A stretch of 8,339 nt of DNA, taken from Gammaproteobacteria bacterium (GTDB lineage: Bacteria; Pseudomonadota; Gammaproteobacteria; Pseudomonadales; Pseudohongiellaceae). Positions 5,500 through 8,339 of the stretch are shown here, piece by piece. Where the stretch lies: positions 1-8,339 of the forward strand of contig PWQG01000312.1 in the NCBI GenBank assembly GCA_003556835.1, written 5' to 3'. The notes under the pieces were generated by a model, which ran no database searches, was not told where the DNA came from, and saw nothing but the letters and a program-made list of their open reading frames with translations. A program made the position numbers and the translations under genes. Positions within the stretch are counted from its first letter, which is position 1. The number at the start of each line of letters is the position of its first letter.

Positions 5500-6761
5500 A
5501 GTCGAAATGGTCGAAGAGGACAATCGGCGAGCTTTGCTTGATAGGATCCGGCAAAGTACAAACCGGCCCTTTTGGCTCCCAGCTACATCAATCCGATTAC
5601 TCGGACGAGGGCACACCTGTGGTGATGCCAGCAGATATCGTAGGCGGCAAACTCGACGAGCGCCGGATTGCTCGCGTCGCGAGCTCACATGTTGATAGAC
5701 TAGCTCGTCACAAACTCCAAAGCGGTGACATCGTCTATGGCCGCAGAGGTGATATCGGCAGACAAGCTCTAATACGTGATGCGCAGTCCGGCTGGCTTTG
5801 TGGTACTGGATGCCTGCGAGTTCGCTTGGGTAACTCCGAGGTAAGCGCCGATTACCTGCACCGCTACCTGCAAATGCCAGAGATTATCGGCTGGATTCAA
5901 GGTCAAGCAATTGGCGCCACGATGCCAAACCTGAATACCGATATCCTGAATCGGGTTCCGGTCTACTACCCATGTCGACGATCTCAGGACAAGATCGGCG
6001 CGGTCCTGACGGCCTACGACGACCTGATCGAGACCAACAAGCGGCGCATCGCCCTGCTCGAAAAAATGGCCGAGGAAATATACCGGGAATGGTTTGTGCG
6101 CATGCGCTTTCCGGGCTACCGGGATGCCCGGTTCGTCAAAGGTGTTCCGGAGGGGTGGGAGGTAAGGCCGGTCAACTCGTTGTGTGAGGAGATTCGTACG
6201 GGTATCAGGAAGAAGGACTTGGCAGACGATGAAATCTACGTTGGCCTTGAACATATCCCGCGCAGATCAATCACGTTTAAAGAATGGACGACTGCGGATA
6301 GCATTGATAGCAACAAACTCCGTTTCAAAGAGCGGGACATTCTCTTTAGCAAGATTCGCCCGTATCTACACAAGGTTGCCTTAGCGCATTTCTCAGGCGC
6401 TTGCTCCTCAGACACAATTGTGCTGAGGCCTCGCGACCGGATTTATGAGGGGTTTGTCCTTTTCACGGTTTTCAGCGAGACCTTTATCGAGTTGGCAACA
6501 ATCGCTGCAAAAGGAACGAAAATGCCAAGAGCGGATTGGGCATTTCTCGAAAAGCTGGAGCTCAAAACCCCTACTCCCGAATTGCTTGAAGAGTATCAGT
6601 CGAGATTTGAAGAAATTTTCTCGTTGATCACCACTCTTCTCAATGCTAACCAGAAGGCTGCTAGAACCCGCGATCTCCTCCTCCCCCGCCTGATCTCCGG
6701 CAAGCTTTCGGTCGAAGACCTGGACATCCACTTCCCGCCCAGCATGGAGGACGCCGCTTGA
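5496..6761 (+). CDS. hsdS: Type I restriction-modification specificity subunit HsdS
   Basis: HsdS recognises the bipartite DNA target and holds the M and R subunits together. The 421 residues show two TRDs and two helical spacers. TRD1 spans about 5-160, with G-P-F-G-S near its start and L-Q-S-G-D-I-V-Y-G-R-R-G-D-I-G (74-88). The central conserved region runs from about 163 to 205 and includes I-G-A-V-L-T-A-Y-D-D-L-I-E-T-N (167-181) and I-Y-R-E-W-F-V (195-201). TRD2 spans about 218-360, with K-E-R-D-I-L-F-S-K-I-R-P (278-289). The distal spacer is 364-410, ending L-L-P-R-L-I-S-G-K-L (395-404). Length and order are normal. The start lies within the hsdM stop, so translation is coupled. The two TRDs are AT-richer than the GC-rich central spacer, which suggests that recognition domains were exchanged between conserved blocks. 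The actual target sequence cannot be read from this. Confidence 0.95.
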   Translation: MKSKWSKRTIGELCLIGSGKVQTGPFGSQLHQSDYSDEGTPVVMPADIVGGKLDERRIARVASSHVDRLARHKLQSGDIVYGRRGDIGRQALIRDAQSGWLCGTGCLRVRLGNSEVSADYLHRYLQMPEIIGWIQGQAIGATMPNLNTDILNRVPVYYPCRRSQDKIGAVLTAYDDLIETNKRRIALLEKMAEEIYREWFVRMRFPGYRDARFVKGVPEGWEVRPVNSLCEEIRTGIRKKDLADDEIYVGLEHIPRRSITFKEWTTADSIDSNKLRFKERDILFSKIRPYLHKVALAHFSGACSSDTIVLRPRDRIYEGFVLFTVFSETFIELATIAAKGTKMPRADWAFLEKLELKTPTPELLEEYQSRFEEIFSLITTLLNANQKAARTRDLLLPRLISGKLSVEDLDIHFPPSMEDAA

Positions 6762-6885
6762 GTGTCAATCTGCCTGCTCCCGCCCTTTCGTAGTCCGGAC
6801 TGGCGGTCGAGCTGGCCTAAGGATACAATTGGACGGCGATTGAGGATGCAAATGGACGCTGGCTCAGGATGCAAATGGACGGGCA
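6762..6885. promoter_or_regulatory. Spacer between hsdS and the ATPase gene, with a palindrome
   Basis: This 124-nt gap breaks an otherwise tight operon. AGTCCGGACT at 6792-6801 is a perfect 10-bp palindrome. TACAAT at 6824-6829 matches the -10 consensus at five of six positions but has no acceptable -35 partner. The second half is filled by 23-bp tandem repeats. There is no T-rich terminator after hsdS, so read-through from hsdS is plausible. Confidence 0.45.
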
Positions 6886-6905
6886 ATGAGTGCGCAATCG
6901 GACGG
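6821..6905. repeat. Three 23-bp tandem repeats plus a partial fourth overlapping the ATPase start
   Basis: Units run 6821-6843, 6844-6866 and 6867-6889, each with the core GGATGCAAATGGACGG or a close variant and each ending in T-G-A or T-C-A. The first unit reads GGATACAATTGGACGG. A diverged fourth core, GTGCGCAATCGGACGG (6890-6905), matches at 11 of 16 positions and lies inside the coding sequence; the ATG at 6886 is in unit three. Because 23 is not a multiple of three, this is not a protein repeat. It could be an operator array controlling the ATPase and hsdR, or the end repeats of a lost transposon: IS21-type elements carry multiple terminal repeats of about this size. No transposase is present. 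Confidence 0.7.
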
Positions 6906-8142
6906 CCGCTATCTCTACCGGCACATGACGCCGGCGCTGAACCAGGCGCTGGCTGACACGCCGGTGGTGTGTCTGCTGGGCCCGCGCCAGTGCGGAAAAT
7001 CGACCCTGGCGCGCCAGAGCCAGCCCGGGCGCGCCTACGTCACGCTGGATGATCGCAACTACCTGGAGCTTGCCCGGCAGGATCCGGAGGGTTTTCTTGA
7101 AGGGCTGCCGAACCCGGTCACCATCGACGAGATCCAGCGCGTGCCGGAACTGACCCTGGCCATCAAGCGCAGCGTCGATCGCGAACGGCAAGCCGGGCGC
7201 TTTCTGCTGACCGGATCCGCCAACCTGCTGCAACTGCCACGACTCGCCGACTCCCTGGCCGGACGCATGGAATGCCTGTACCTGCAGCCGCTCACCGAGG
7301 CTGAAAAGGAAGGCGCGGCCGGTGATTTCCTTCAACGTTGGTTGGACGGCGCGCTGGGGCCGGAATTGCCGGGCGAAAACGAGCATGACGGGCCGAGTCT
7401 GGCTCAACGCCTGGTAGCCGGCGGCTACCCTGAGGCCTGCTTTCGCCGACCGCAGCGCGCCCGGCGCTGGCAGCGGCAGTACCTGCAATCCATCATCGAG
7501 CGCGACATTCACGATGTCGCCGAGGTCAAGGATGGGGCTGACGTGGCGCAGTTGCTCGAGTACCTGGCCCATCAAACCGCCTCGCTGCTGAATGTCTCGG
7601 CAACCGCCAACGCGCTCGGCCACGTGCGCAAGACCGTGGAACGCTACCTTGAGATACTGGAACGCCTGTTCCTGGTCCGGCGGCTACCGGCATGGCACTC
7701 GAACCGCGCCAAGCGGCTGGTGAAGTCCCCAAAAATTCACCTGTGCGACAGCGGCCTGGCCGCCGCGCTGGCCGACCTGCGCCCGGAACAATGGAACCCG
7801 GAGCGCAAGCGTTTTGGCCATTTGCTGGAATCCTTCGTCGTCCAGCAGTTCATCGCCATGGGCGGCTGGACTGACATCGAGCCGCGCTTCTGGCACTATC
7901 GGGACAAGGATCAGGTCGAGGTCGATCTGGTCATCGAGGTCGGCAGCAAGCTGTGGGGCGTGGAGGTGAAGGCAGCGGCAAGCGTGAACGCAGGCGATGG
8001 CCGGGGCCTGCAACGGATAGCCCAGATTGCCGGTCGCCGCTTTCAGGGCGGGCTGGTGCTCTACGATGGCGACGCCGTGCTGCCCATCGACCGCGAGCGC
8101 AACATCCTGGCCGCACCGCTGAAAAAACTCTGGGGGGACTGA
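6886..8142 (+). CDS. AAA-type ATPase with DUF4143-like C-terminal domain
   Basis: This 418-aa protein matches the common family of P-loop ATPases joined to a DUF4143 domain. Walker A is G-P-R-Q-C-G-K-S-T (32-40), Walker B is V-T-I-D-E-I (78-83), and the sensor segment L-L-T-G-S-A-N is at 107-113. Then come the typical G-G-Y-P-E (179-183), E-R-D-I (205-208), a winged-helix-like region (about 215-270) and L-C-D-S-G-L-A (286-292). The C-terminal part has E315, V-D-L-V-I-E (346-351) and G-V-E-V-K (358-362), the layout of a PD-(D/E)XK nuclease core. Catalytic activity is not certain in this family. The cellular role is unknown. It sits between hsdS and hsdR, five bases before hsdR, so it is probably co-expressed with the restriction subunit. 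The start at 6886 keeps the R-Y-L-Y-R segment usual at the N-terminus; a later ATG at 6925 would remove it. The gene is strongly GC-rich. Confidence 0.9.
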   Translation: MSAQSDGRYLYRHMTPALNQALADTPVVCLLGPRQCGKSTLARQSQPGRAYVTLDDRNYLELARQDPEGFLEGLPNPVTIDEIQRVPELTLAIKRSVDRERQAGRFLLTGSANLLQLPRLADSLAGRMECLYLQPLTEAEKEGAAGDFLQRWLDGALGPELPGENEHDGPSLAQRLVAGGYPEACFRRPQRARRWQRQYLQSIIERDIHDVAEVKDGADVAQLLEYLAHQTASLLNVSATANALGHVRKTVERYLEILERLFLVRRLPAWHSNRAKRLVKSPKIHLCDSGLAAALADLRPEQWNPERKRFGHLLESFVVQQFIAMGGWTDIEPRFWHYRDKDQVEVDLVIEVGSKLWGVEVKAAASVNAGDGRGLQRIAQIAGRRFQGGLVLYDGDAVLPIDRERNILAAPLKKLWGD

Positions 8143-8147
8143 TCGGC

Positions 8148-8339
8148 ATGCCCGCAATCATTACCGAAGACCAGATCGAACAGGGCATCGTCCAGCGCCT
8201 GCAGCATCTGTACGGCTACGATGCGCTGGATTGCAACACCGCCGACCCAGCCGACCTCAACGATGGCTCCAACCGCCGGGACAAGCGAGAGGTCATCCTC
8301 CATGATCGTCTGAAACGCGCTGCCGTGGCGCTGAACCCC
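8148..8339 (+). CDS. hsdR: Type I restriction endonuclease subunit HsdR, N-terminal fragment (cut by window end)
   Basis: The frame begins at ATG 8148, five bases after the ATPase stop, with a GGGGGG-rich stretch upstream, and stays open for 64 codons to the window edge. Residues 4-14 (I-I-T-E-D-Q-I-E-Q-G-I) and 48-64 (E-V-I-L-H-D-R-L-K-R-A-A-V-A-L-N-P) match the conserved opening of HsdR proteins, where the R-L-x-x-A-L-x-x-L-N-P segment precedes the endonuclease domain. HsdR is the ATP-dependent translocase and nuclease that cuts DNA lacking HsdM methylation. The nuclease and helicase motifs lie beyond the window, so their integrity cannot be judged. Its position completes an M-S-ATPase-R locus. 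Confidence 0.88.
   Translation, partial: MPAIITEDQIEQGIVQRLQHLYGYDALDCNTADPADLNDGSNRRDKREVILHDRLKRAAVALNP

Noticed and set aside
6821..6905. CRISPR-like array
   Set aside because: The 23-bp units are directly adjacent without unique spacers, diverge from one another and run into a coding sequence.
6817..7623. A 268-codon open frame on the minus strand
   Set aside because: It is antisense to the ATPase gene, including its Walker motifs, and its translation is low in recognisable structure.
7684..8157. A 157-codon minus-strand frame at the ATPase/hsdR junction
   Set aside because: It overlaps the conserved DUF4143 C-terminal core on the opposite strand and the start of hsdR; no family similarity is seen.

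Overview
The window carries one tRNA gene followed by a one-strand run of genes centred on Type I DNA restriction-modification. A tRNA-Val with an encoded CCA tail, GC-rich host-like codon use in the core hsd genes and sigma70-like promoter architecture suggest a moderately GC-rich proteobacterium, probably a gammaproteobacterium. I cannot name a genus.

Layout, all on the + strand: (1) 1-358 holds a perfect hairpin, tRNA-Val(CAC) and a short non-coding stretch. (2) 359-1273 encodes an unrecognised protein with a SAP-type DNA-binding motif and a C-terminal membrane anchor. (3) 1274-1420 is a dense control region: a 10-bp inverted repeat, two tandem 13-bp repeats with dyad symmetry and a near-consensus promoter (TTGACA-17 nt-GATAAT). 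(4) 1421-3333 is a tightly coupled pair: a one-TRD 'half' HsdS-like protein and an HsdM-like protein whose SAM-binding and catalytic motifs are both altered. (5) 3403-6761 is a canonical hsdM-hsdS pair with intact methyltransferase motifs and two TRDs. (6) 6762-6905 holds a perfect palindrome and three 23-bp tandem repeat units plus a partial fourth that runs into the next gene. (7) 6886-8142 encodes an AAA/DUF4143-type ATPase with a PD-(D/E)XK-like C-terminal core. (8) 8148 to the window end is the N-terminus of HsdR, cut by the window edge.

The canonical part reads as hsdM-hsdS-(ATPase)-hsdR. HsdS supplies sequence recognition, HsdM methylates, and HsdR translocates and cleaves unmodified DNA. 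The ATPase is an accessory of unknown role. The most unusual part is upstream: a membrane-anchored SAP protein and a half-S/degenerate-M pair under its own strong promoter. The pair looks like an R-M-derived recognition complex that may bind DNA without methylating it. Whether it regulates the neighbouring hsd system, forms a separate defence module or is a decaying relic cannot be settled from sequence alone.
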